A DNA stretch of 64,000 bases from Chloroflexota bacterium (GTDB lineage Bacteria > Chloroflexota > Anaerolineae > Anaerolineales > UBA4823), in the NCBI GenBank assembly GCA_012516075.1, contig JAAYXE010000031.1:1-64000 (forward strand), read 5' to 3'. The translations under genes were made by a program, and so were the position numbers. Positions 35,687 to 43,590 of this stretch are shown here, one piece after another; the first letter of the stretch is position 1, and the number at the start of each line of letters is the position of its first letter. The notes under the pieces are model-generated. The model saw only the letters and a list, made by a program, of their open reading frames with translations. It made no database searches and had not been told where the DNA came from.

Positions 35687-37532
35687 CCAGATCCTCCTTC
35701 TGCCTGTACCCCGCCAGCTGACCTTTTCCACGGATGAGTACCTGCTGGATGGGACGCGGCTTATCGTGATCCAGAACACCCGGCCCCAGGAACTGCTGTT
35801 CACAGCCCGGCGCGTGCAGCAGATCCTGCGGGACTGCTGCACGCTTGACTGGGAAATCGCTGCCGGCGGCGCGATCCCCCCCGACCTGATCGGGCTGACC
35901 CTGCGGGTGGACTCCAGACTGCCGCTCCCCGGTCAGGGCTACGAATTGTCCATTTCTCCCCAGGGTATTCTCATCCAGGGCAGCGATCCGGCAGGTGTCT
36001 TCTACGGCGCCTGCACGCTGATCCAGATCATCGAGCAGTGTACTCCACGCCTGCCCGGGCTGACCATCAGCGACTGGCCCGATTTCCCCGCCCGTGGGGT
36101 GATGCTGGACGTCAGCCGCAACCGGGTGCCCAAGATGGAAACCCTGTTCAACCTGGTCGACCAGCTTGCCGGGTGGAAGATCAACCAGCTTCAACTGTAC
36201 TTCGAGCATGCCTTTGCTTACCGCAGTCATCCCGCTGTGTGGGCGGATGTCTCCCCCATCACCGGTCAGGATGTTCTTGTGCTGGACCGCTACTGCCGGG
36301 AGCGCTTTATTGAACTGGTTCCCAACCAGCAGTCGTTCGGACACCTGGCTCCCTGGTTGAACCGTCCCGAGTACAAACATCTTGCTGAAGTGGAGGACGG
36401 TTTTCAAACCCCGTGGGGTTACCGTGCCGGTTCCTTCAGCCTGGCCCCCGTCGAACCGCGCAGCCTGGAGTTTCTGCGCGGCCTGTATGACGAGCTGCTG
36501 CCCCATTTTTCCAGCCGCATGTTCAATATCGGTGGGGATGAGACCTGGGACCTGGGGCAGGGGCGCAGCCGGCAGGCGTGTGAGGAAAAGGGGCGTGCCC
36601 GCGTCTATCTGACCTTCCTCCAGCAGATCTTCCAGGAAGTCCGCAGTCACGGGCGCATCCCCCAGTTCTGGGGGGATATCATCGTCGAGCACCCGGAGCT
36701 GATCCCTGAGCTGCCCAACGATGTGATTGCCCTGGAGTGGGGGTACGAAGCACACCATCCATTTGACCAGCACGGGGCGCAGTTTGCTGCCAGCGGCATC
36801 CCGTTTTACGTCTGCCCGGGTACTTCGTCATGGTGCTCGCTGGCCGGGCGCACCGATAACGCAGTCGAAAATCTGCACAACGCGGCTGAGAACGGGCTGC
36901 GGCATAGAGCCAGCGGGTATCTGATCACCGACTGGGGTGATTACGGCCACTGGCAGGCCTGGCCGGTGAGTTCGCTGGGGCTGATGGTCGGAGCGGCTCT
37001 CTCATGGTGCTGCGCCGCCAACTGCGACCTGGAGATCTCCAGATCGTTGAGCTGGCATGCGTTTCGAGATGCCAGCGGCGCGGCGGGCAAAGCGGCCTGC
37101 GACCTGGGGAACGTCTACCGCAGTCTGTGGGATGAGCCGCACAACTCATCTATCCTTTTCTGGACCATGCAGTGGCCGCTGGAGAAGATCCGCGCTCATC
37201 CCGGAGCTGCGGCCTCCTATTATGAAAATGCCCTGCGGGCGGCAGAGTCTGCCTGCGAGCCCCTGCAGCAGGCGCGCATTGAACGCCCGGATGCTGACCT
37301 GATCCGCGAGGAGTTTGACCTTACTTTTCGCCTGCTGCGCCACGCCTGCTGGCGGGGGATGTTTGCGCTGGAGGAGGACCCTGGGCGGGCGGATAAATTG
37401 AAGCGAGCGCTGGCCGCCGATCTTCCGGAGCTGGTCTCCGATTATCGCCAGGTCTGGCTGAAGCGCAATCGTCCTGGAGGCCTTCCGGAGAGCGTGGGCC
37501 GGCTGGAAAAATTACAGGCTGATTATGCATGA
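35679..37532 (+). CDS. GH20 beta-N-acetylhexosaminidase, apparently cytoplasmic
   Basis: The 617-residue protein is a glycoside hydrolase family 20 enzyme. An N-terminal GH20b-like alpha/beta domain (residues 1-130) precedes the TIM barrel, which starts at DWPDFPARGVMLDVSRNR. The substrate-assisted catalytic pair Asp287-Glu288 lies in FNIGGDETWD. It should release terminal beta-GlcNAc. No signal peptide is present, so the substrate must be imported. The start is GTG 35679, with AAGGAG 10 nt upstream, overlapping the preceding stop by 8 nt. The C-terminal about 150 residues are helical and outside the barrel. Confidence 0.92.
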   Translation: MHDQILLLPVPRQLTFSTDEYLLDGTRLIVIQNTRPQELLFTARRVQQILRDCCTLDWEIAAGGAIPPDLIGLTLRVDSRLPLPGQGYELSISPQGILIQGSDPAGVFYGACTLIQIIEQCTPRLPGLTISDWPDFPARGVMLDVSRNRVPKMETLFNLVDQLAGWKINQLQLYFEHAFAYRSHPAVWADVSPITGQDVLVLDRYCRERFIELVPNQQSFGHLAPWLNRPEYKHLAEVEDGFQTPWGYRAGSFSLAPVEPRSLEFLRGLYDELLPHFSSRMFNIGGDETWDLGQGRSRQACEEKGRARVYLTFLQQIFQEVRSHGRIPQFWGDIIVEHPELIPELPNDVIALEWGYEAHHPFDQHGAQFAASGIPFYVCPGTSSWCSLAGRTDNAVENLHNAAENGLRHRASGYLITDWGDYGHWQAWPVSSLGLMVGAALSWCCAANCDLEISRSLSWHAFRDASGAAGKAACDLGNVYRSLWDEPHNSSILFWTMQWPLEKIRAHPGAAASYYENALRAAESACEPLQQARIERPDADLIREEFDLTFRLLRHACWRGMFALEEDPGRADKLKRALAADLPELVSDYRQVWLKRNRPGGLPESVGRLEKLQADYA

Positions 37533-37653
37533 CCCCGGATGGATCTGGACGTTTTGCCCATTCTTCCATGCTGCTGCATTGTGAAGGCGCCCGTTTGGGC
37601 TGTCGAAGTTCATCAACTGTTGATGGAAACCTGTTGAAAGTCGGAGAAATTCA

Positions 37654-38574
37654 ATGACACCTGAAGAATCCCCGGCCTATTCTGCTATATACACCGAGGC
37701 GCGCAACCCGGCGACAGAAGATATGGATCTGCTTTCAACTCTGGAAATGGTGCGCCTGATGAACGAAGAGGACGCGCGCGTCGCCCAGGCTGTCGCCGGC
37801 GAACTGGAACGCATCGCCCAGGCGATCGATGCCATCACGGAACGCATGCGTCAGGGCGGCAGGTTAATTTATCTGGGGGCGGGAACTTCGGGGCGCCTGG
37901 GTGTGCTGGATGCCTCTGAGACGCTGCCTACTTTTAACGTTCCTGCCGATATGGTTGTTGGGGTGATCGCCGGCGGCGAGAAGGCGCTGACACAGGCGGT
38001 TGAAAACGCAGAAGATGACCGTCAGGCCGGGGAGCGGGATGTCCTGGCGCTGAATATTACGGAAAAGGACTGCCTGGTGGGGATAGCCGCCAGCGGGCAG
38101 ACACCTTATACGCTGAGTGGGATGAGCGCTGCCCGCAGTCGCGGCGCGCTGGTCATCAGCCTGGCCTGCAATCACCCCTCGCCGATGGCTGCTCTGGCGG
38201 ATATTTACATCGCGCCGATCACCGGTCCGGAAGTGATCAGCGGTTCTACCCGACTGAAAGCCGGCACAGCCCAGAAAATGGTGTTGAACATGATCTCCAC
38301 CTGTGTGATGGTGCGACTTGGAAAAACCTACAGCAACCTGATGGTCGATGTGCAGCCGAACAATGCCAAACTGCGTGAGCGCGCCCGCCGGATTGTGGAA
38401 CAGGCCTGTGGGCTCAGCCCGGAACAGGCTGCCGAGCAGCTCGACCGCGCCGGCGGGGAAGCGAAAGTTGCCATTGTAGCCAGCCTTGCGGAAGTCACCC
38501 CAGAAGAAGCGCGCCTGCTGCTGGCGCAGGCGGATGGCTCGGTGCGCAAAGCAATTGCATTGAAAGCAGGGTAG
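37654..38574 (+). CDS. murQ: N-acetylmuramic acid 6-phosphate etherase
   Basis: MurQ cleaves the lactyl ether of MurNAc-6-phosphate to give GlcNAc-6-phosphate and D-lactate. The 306-residue protein has the SIS sugar-isomerase fold, with the phosphate loop [17 protein letters not shown] at residues 73-89. Glu89 and Glu120 correspond to the two catalytic glutamates of the family, and [14 protein letters not shown] is the second phosphate-site region. The C-terminal UBA-like helices are present. It sits directly before the amino-sugar kinase, and this pair defines the locus as a MurNAc catabolic operon. Confidence 0.97.
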   Translation: MTPEESPAYSAIYTEARNPATEDMDLLSTLEMVRLMNEEDARVAQAVAGELERIAQAIDAITERMRQGGRLIYLGAGTSGRLGVLDASETLPTFNVPADMVVGVIAGGEKALTQAVENAEDDRQAGERDVLALNITEKDCLVGIAASGQTPYTLSGMSAARSRGALVISLACNHPSPMAALADIYIAPITGPEVISGSTRLKAGTAQKMVLNMISTCVMVRLGKTYSNLMVDVQPNNAKLRERARRIVEQACGLSPEQAAEQLDRAGGEAKVAIVASLAEVTPEEARLLLAQADGSVRKAIALKAG

Positions 38575-38584
38575 AACCATCCTC

Positions 38585-39517
38585 ATGCAGTATTTGATCG
38601 GCGTAGACGGCGGCGGAAGTAAGACCACCGCTCTGGTGTCCCGATTGGACGGCGTTATTGTGGGACGCGGTACCGCTGGATCGTCCAATTACCGGGCTGT
38701 GAGTGTTGAGAACGCCTGTCAGGAGATTGACCGGGCGCTGCGCGCGGCTTTCGCCAGCGCAGGCCTGGAATTTAACCCCCGGCAGGTGCAGATGGCCTGT
38801 TTTGGCCTGGCCGGCGTAGACCGGCCAGGTGACGAACAGCCTCTACAAGTCTGGGCGGAGCGCCTGTGGCCGGGGATGCCGGTGCGCTATGTCAATGACG
38901 CCCGGCTGGTGCTGGCGGCCGGCACACCTGAAGGATGGGGGATCGCCGTCATTTGCGGCACGGGATCCATCGCATACGGCCGCAGCACACAGGGGCAGGT
39001 TGCCCGCGCCGGAGGCTGGGGCTATCTGCTGGGCGATGAAGGCAGCGGGTATGACATCGGCAGGGCAGCCCTGCGCAGCGTGGCCCGGGCAGCCGACGGG
39101 CGCGGTCCGCAGACAGCCCTCACCCACCTGGTGCTGGCGCACTGGTCACTGGAACGGCCTGAGGATTTGATCCGCTACGTTTACCGTTCTGAGCTCCCGC
39201 GTACAGAGATTGCTGCCCTGGCAGCCCTGGTGGAGCAGGCAGCCCTTCAGGGAGATCCGGCTGCCGAAGGAATCCTGGAGCAGGCTGGTGAAGAGCTGGC
39301 CGCTGCAGCCCAGGTGGTCGCAGTGCGGCTGGGTTTCAGCGGTCCGGTGCCCTGCGCCCTGGCGGGGGGCGTAATTGTGCAGGGCACTCGAGTGACACAG
39401 GCCTTCCTGACCGCCGCGGCGAGCCGCGGCCTGCAGCTCGAACCAGTTCAGAAAGTAACCGAACCGGCCGTCGGGGCTGTGCAGCTCGCCAGGGATTATT
39501 TACGCCAGAAGGCGTGA
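38585..39517 (+). CDS. BadF/BadG-type amino-sugar kinase (GlcNAc/MurNAc kinase-like)
   Basis: The 310-residue protein has the ASKHA ATPase fold of the BadF/BadG/BcrA/BcrD family. The N-terminal phosphate loop is GVDGGGSKTTAL (residues 6-17), phosphate 2 is VICGTGSIAYG, and the adenosine region is CALAGGVIVQG. This family includes mammalian NAGK and clostridial MurK, which phosphorylates MurNAc and GlcNAc at O6. Next to murQ, MurNAc kinase activity is the best reading. It starts 10 nt after murQ with a weak ribosome-binding site, so coupling is likely. A strong terminator follows. Confidence 0.9.
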   Translation: MQYLIGVDGGGSKTTALVSRLDGVIVGRGTAGSSNYRAVSVENACQEIDRALRAAFASAGLEFNPRQVQMACFGLAGVDRPGDEQPLQVWAERLWPGMPVRYVNDARLVLAAGTPEGWGIAVICGTGSIAYGRSTQGQVARAGGWGYLLGDEGSGYDIGRAALRSVARAADGRGPQTALTHLVLAHWSLERPEDLIRYVYRSELPRTEIAALAALVEQAALQGDPAAEGILEQAGEELAAAAQVVAVRLGFSGPVPCALAGGVIVQGTRVTQAFLTAAASRGLQLEPVQKVTEPAVGAVQLARDYLRQKA

Positions 39518-39549
39518 GCGGTTTGAAGCCTTTATCAACAACCGTAAAT

Positions 39550-39581
39550 AAAAAAGCGGGCCTTCGAAGGCCCGCTTTTTT
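39550..39581. terminator. Bidirectional terminator between convergent operons
   Basis: A 9-bp stem (39555-39563 with 39568-39576, tetraloop TCGA) is flanked by six A residues and six T residues. It therefore works on both strands: it ends the amino-sugar operon from the left and the biosynthetic cluster from the right. Confidence 0.95.
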
Positions 39582-39615
39582 CTCATGAAAGTGTTCGTTT
39601 GTCGATGGAAAAGAC

Positions 39616-40278
39616 TTACTGCACCGGTAGTTGGTCGCTGGTTATTGTCAGCAGATCCGCTGGTTTGCCCAGGTAGACTTCTTTTTCGTTCGTGTCCTGC
39701 AGGATCAGGGCCCCGGCGCCGACCACACAGGAGCGGGCGAGGCGGACTTTATTGCGGATTGTGGATTTGATGCCCAGAAAACAGTAAGGCTCCACCTTCA
39801 CACTGCCAGCGATGGTGACACAGTCCGAAATGTAGCAGTGATCTTCAATAATGCTGTCGTGGCCTACAAAGGAATTTGCTCCTATGAAGACGTTATCCCC
39901 GATTTTCACGAAGGGATGGACCACAGTGTTGACCCCGATCGAACAGTGTTCCCCGATTTCCACATCTTCACCGATCACCGCGCCTGAACTGATAAAATTG
40001 ACCAGCCGGTAGCCCAAATCTCTGGCCTGTTGAAAACGTGCAGCTCTGACCTGGTTGACCCCCAGGTAACCCACGGCAATGTGCATTCCGTATTCGTCCG
40101 CCGGAAAGACGGTATGGACCTGGTCGAACGGCACCACTGGCAGGCCGAACAGTTCCTGCTCTTTCAGATACTGACTGTCGACCGTGAATCCAGCGACCTG
40201 GTAGTGTGAATCGTACTGGAAGTTATAGTAGGCGACACGCGCTGCGCTGCCGTTTCCGTATAGGATGATTTTGTCCAC
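39616..40278 (-). CDS. NeuD/PglD-like sugar acyltransferase, paralogue 1
   Basis: The 220-residue protein has an N-terminal Rossmann-like nucleotide-sugar domain (IILYGNGSAARVAY) and a C-terminal left-handed beta-helix of hexapeptide repeats, the NeuD/PglD plan. PglD-type enzymes N-acetylate UDP-4-amino-sugars. The segment SFVGHDSIIEDH keeps the His that is the catalytic base in PglD. The start is GTG with GAGAGGA upstream. It is the last gene of the minus-strand cluster and a close paralogue of the gene at 41663, from which it is separated by the DegT aminotransferase, an obvious supplier of its amino-sugar substrate. Confidence 0.88.
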   Translation of the reverse strand: MDKIILYGNGSAARVAYYNFQYDSHYQVAGFTVDSQYLKEQELFGLPVVPFDQVHTVFPADEYGMHIAVGYLGVNQVRAARFQQARDLGYRLVNFISSGAVIGEDVEIGEHCSIGVNTVVHPFVKIGDNVFIGANSFVGHDSIIEDHCYISDCVTIAGSVKVEPYCFLGIKSTIRNKVRLARSCVVGAGALILQDTNEKEVYLGKPADLLTITSDQLPVQ

Positions 40279-40314
40279 AATTTCCTCTCACTGGTGAGCG
40301 GCTGCCCCCTCTGG

Positions 40315-41556
40315 TTATACATGAGCCAGGCGTGCCTGCATGCCGGCCCAGTTCGAAAGCTGGGAAGATAAATCGGAGCGGTTCTCTCTCCCCCAGCTCA
40401 CAACCAGGCTGATAATCTGACAGATGGTGTCGATATCTTCCGTCGAAATGACCGGACCGGTCGGCAGGGACATGACCCGGCTCGCCAGTTTTTCAGTTTC
40501 CTGAAGCAGCAGGCCTGCATGCGGAAAGTATGAACGGTAAGGTTCCATCTGGTGGCAGCCCGGGTAAAAATAACGGCGTGCCAGGATGTTCTCTGCATGC
40601 AGGATCTCAACGAGCTGGTCGCGGGTGACCCCGGTCACTTTTTCATCGACTTCAACGATGATGTACTGGTAATTGTTGTGCTCAGCCTCATTATAGGAGA
40701 TCAACTCAATGCCCGGGATATGCGCCAGCGCCTGGCGGTAGTGGTAGTAGTTGCGGCAGTTGATCGCCACAAATTCATCCATGCTCTCCAGGCTGGTGAG
40801 GCCCATAATGGCGGAGGCCTCATCCATTTTCCCGTTGGTGCCCAGATAGACTACCTGGTCGTAGTCCACAAATCCGAAATTTTTCATCAGCCGGGCTTTA
40901 ATGGCCAGGGTGTCTTCATTGGTCACGATGGCGCCGCCCTCGAAGGTGTTGATGAATTTCGTGCCGTGGAAGCTGAACACTTCGGCGGAGCCGAAATTGC
41001 CAATCATGGTCCCTTCGTAGGAGCAGCCGAAGGCATGTGCGGCGTCGAAGAGCAGCTTTAAATTATACCTTTCGCAAATTTCGGTCAGGGCTTTGATATC
41101 ACAGGGCCGTCCCCAGACGTGCACTCCGATGATCCCGCTGGTTTTGGGAGTGATGAGGGCTTCGACCTTGTTGGGATCGATATTGTGTGTTTTGGGGTCA
41201 ATATCACAGAAGACCGGTGTGATGCCCTGCCACTGCAAAGCGTGGGCGGTGGCGATGAAAGTGAACGAGGGGATAATGACCTCGCCCTGCAGGTTGGCAG
41301 CGCGGATGGCGATTTCCAGACCAATGGTCGCGTTGCACACGGCAACGGCGTGCTTTGCACCGGTAATCTCGCAGATCTTGCGTTCAAATTCGGTGACAAA
41401 CGGGCCGCGATTGGTCAGCCAGCGAGCGTCCAGCATGGCATTCATGCGTTCCATCAGCCGCTCACGATTCCCGATGTAGGGCCGTCCCACGTGCAGCTTT
41501 TCATTAAATGCGGGCGGCTTTCCGAAAATGGCCAGATCTGAAATCTCAGTTTTCAT
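40315..41556 (-). CDS. DegT/DnrJ/EryC1/StrS family sugar aminotransferase
   Basis: The 413-residue PLP enzyme belongs to the family that transaminates keto-sugar nucleotides. The active-site Lys is about residue 200 in SFHGTKFINTFEGG (the usual motif is SFHATK), and VAVCNATIGLEIAI, IIPSFTFIATAHAL and LFDAAHAFG are the family's cofactor and substrate segments. AAGGAG precedes the ATG. It sits between two NeuD/PglD-like acyltransferase genes, so the product is probably an acylated amino-sugar nucleotide. No dehydratase or epimerase is present within the window; the keto-sugar would come from elsewhere. Confidence 0.93.
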   Translation of the reverse strand: MKTEISDLAIFGKPPAFNEKLHVGRPYIGNRERLMERMNAMLDARWLTNRGPFVTEFERKICEITGAKHAVAVCNATIGLEIAIRAANLQGEVIIPSFTFIATAHALQWQGITPVFCDIDPKTHNIDPNKVEALITPKTSGIIGVHVWGRPCDIKALTEICERYNLKLLFDAAHAFGCSYEGTMIGNFGSAEVFSFHGTKFINTFEGGAIVTNEDTLAIKARLMKNFGFVDYDQVVYLGTNGKMDEASAIMGLTSLESMDEFVAINCRNYYHYRQALAHIPGIELISYNEAEHNNYQYIIVEVDEKVTGVTRDQLVEILHAENILARRYFYPGCHQMEPYRSYFPHAGLLLQETEKLASRVMSLPTGPVISTEDIDTICQIISLVVSWGRENRSDLSSQLSNWAGMQARLAHV

Positions 41557-41662
41557 CTTGGCATCTCCTTCACCAGGATCTTAGGTTGGGTATTGAAATT
41601 GACAAGCAGGTTCTCCGGGGGGAGAGCCAGAAAAGCGGCTGACACAGCCGGCAGCAAAGGAC

Positions 41663-42325
41663 TTAGCGCAGAGGCAGGTCATCGCTGGAAATTGAAAGCA
41701 AGTCAGCCGGTTTACCGAGATACACTTCTTTTGCGCGCGTGTCTTGCAGGATCAGCGCACCTGCACCGATCACACAGCCACTCGCGACACGCACGCCGTT
41801 TTTGATGGTGGAATTCAGCCCCAGGAAGCAGTAGGGTTCAATGACAGCGCCGCCGGCAACCGTGACCCGGTTGGCCAGAAAACAGTGATCCTGGATCACC
41901 GCTTCGGGACCGATAAAGGATTTGGCACTGATGGTTACGTTATCGCCAATGCGCACGGATGGTGAAATCACGCAGCCAACGCCGATGGAGCAGTTGGCGC
42001 CAATCTGTACGTCTGGGCCGACCGTCGCTTTCTGACTTACATATGTGAACATGCGATAACCGCAGTCGCGGGCGTGCTGAAAGCGCTCTGCCCGCACCCG
42101 GTTGACGCCCACATAACCTACGGCAACCCACATCAGGAAACGATCGGGCGAGAAAATTGAATGAACCTCTTCAAAAGGTACTACGGGCAGCCCAAACAGC
42201 TCGTCCTCCTGGATGAAGCTGCGGTCCACCGTGAAACCGGCGACCTCATGGGGCGAGTCGAAGGTAATGGCGTGAAAGGCTGCTTTCGCAACCGGCCCGT
42301 TGCCATAGATTACGACCTTGCTCAA
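41663..42325 (-). CDS. NeuD/PglD-like sugar acyltransferase, paralogue 2 with lost catalytic His
   Basis: The 220-residue protein is collinear with the one at 39616 and shares its ending (GAGALILQDTRAKEVYLGKP). In the beta-helix the catalytic region reads SFIGPEAVIQDH, so the PglD-type base His is Pro here. The protein may be inactive, use another base, or partner with paralogue 1, since these enzymes are trimers. The start is TTG 42325 with GGGGAGG 8 nt upstream; a nearby ATG is out of frame. Confidence 0.85.
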   Translation of the reverse strand: MSKVVIYGNGPVAKAAFHAITFDSPHEVAGFTVDRSFIQEDELFGLPVVPFEEVHSIFSPDRFLMWVAVGYVGVNRVRAERFQHARDCGYRMFTYVSQKATVGPDVQIGANCSIGVGCVISPSVRIGDNVTISAKSFIGPEAVIQDHCFLANRVTVAGGAVIEPYCFLGLNSTIKNGVRVASGCVIGAGALILQDTRAKEVYLGKPADLLSISSDDLPLR

Positions 42326-42359
42326 AACATTCCTCCCCAGAACGCGAACAGCTGGTCTG

Positions 42360-43496
42360 TCATTTCGTACTGCTGGCCCCCTGAGGCAGGCGCTCTACGA
42401 ACATGGATGTGGTCACCAGTCCGCTCTGGCGCTGCCTGACGGCGCGCTCAAACACGGCGTGCATAATATCCACAGGCGAATAACGGGTAATTTCCTCATA
42501 AGCACGCTCGACGATCTGCAGGCGTTCTTCTTCATGCTCCAGGTAGTAACAGATCTGGTCGGCAATTTGCTCAATTGGAGCCTGCACCAGGTGAACCCCG
42601 GGCACGAATGCGGTAGGGGGCAGGGTGGGTTCTCCGACGACCAGGGCGCCCTTCGGCATTGAGAGCACATAGCGCATGGAGTTGTCATCCCACCAGTTGC
42701 GCAGGATGTTCAACACGATCTTCGTGCGCGACAGCAGGAGATCACGCTTTTTGCCAAACACATAAGGGTGTTCGATGCCGTCGATCACCATCAGTTCGAC
42801 ACCTCTCTGTTTCAAATCCTCCCGGACGCGTTTTAAGATGCGCGCACGCCGTCCGGAGCCCGGTTTGCCCAGCCACAGGACGGGAATATCGCGCTCGTTG
42901 CGGAAGTTAACGGTTGGATCTTTGGGTATGCTCAGGGGCAGATAGAGAGGGTCGAAGCCGCGCTGGCGCAGGAAATCTACATTCCAGCGCGAAGGGATGC
43001 CCAGCACCGTCAGGATCCCCTCGCGCTGCATCCACATCAGGTCGCCGTAATAATTGAAGCGGTAAGCTTTGAGCATTGAAAGGGGGAAAGAGGGTACAGC
43101 CTTCCAGACCCCATCGGGAGCCTGACGGTAAGCTATGCGCTCTACCGCCGAGCGAGACCATCCGGCGGCACGCCGCAGCCATTCGGGTAGTCCGGGATGC
43201 GGCAGCGGTTCGACCATCACATAAACGAAGGCAGGCCGCCGGTGCGCGGGTGTGGCTGTGAGCTGTTTCCCGAGCGGAGCCAGACTGCCGTACGGTCCGC
43301 GCACGAAGATCACATCCAGCCCTTCCGGGATTGTTGTGTTATAGGGAAAGATCGTGGTCTCAAAGCCCATATGCGCAAACACATCTTCGAGATTGCGCAC
43401 GGCGTTGTAGTTGTTCCAGTAAAGTAAACCAACCCGTAGGCCTTCTAAATCCATTTTCTCGGCCGATTCGATCTGCGCTGCGATTGGGTTATCCAT
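42360..43496 (-). CDS. Glycosyltransferase-like protein (CgeB/GT4-like)
   Basis: The 378-residue protein resembles CgeB/YkvP-type and GT-B glycosyltransferases. The N-terminal Rossmann-like half (about residues 20-150) includes GLRVGLLYWNNYNAVRNLED; the C-terminal half contains IPVLWLGKPGSGRRA and the conserved RTKIVLNILRNWWDDNSMRY segment with a downstream Glu-Pro loop (GALVVGEPTLP). No signal peptide or membrane segment is seen. It would attach the sugar built by the DegT/NeuD genes to the polyketide product or to another acceptor. The family call rests on pattern, not on a search. Confidence 0.65.
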   Translation of the reverse strand: MDNPIAAQIESAEKMDLEGLRVGLLYWNNYNAVRNLEDVFAHMGFETTIFPYNTTIPEGLDVIFVRGPYGSLAPLGKQLTATPAHRRPAFVYVMVEPLPHPGLPEWLRRAAGWSRSAVERIAYRQAPDGVWKAVPSFPLSMLKAYRFNYYGDLMWMQREGILTVLGIPSRWNVDFLRQRGFDPLYLPLSIPKDPTVNFRNERDIPVLWLGKPGSGRRARILKRVREDLKQRGVELMVIDGIEHPYVFGKKRDLLLSRTKIVLNILRNWWDDNSMRYVLSMPKGALVVGEPTLPPTAFVPGVHLVQAPIEQIADQICYYLEHEEERLQIVERAYEEITRYSPVDIMHAVFERAVRQRQSGLVTTSMFVERLPQGASSTK

Positions 43497-43590
43497 AATT
43501 CTTCTCCGTTCTCCGGGATATGGAGCTTATTACCATCCAGCAGGTTGACTACCGTTTACTTCAACTGCCTGCTGGAAAACTGGGCACCGC

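Noticed and set aside
35652-36773. 373-codon minus-strand frame opposite the GH20 gene
   Set aside because: It runs against the amino-sugar operon and overlaps the GH20 catalytic barrel. No ribosome-binding site or recognisable motif.
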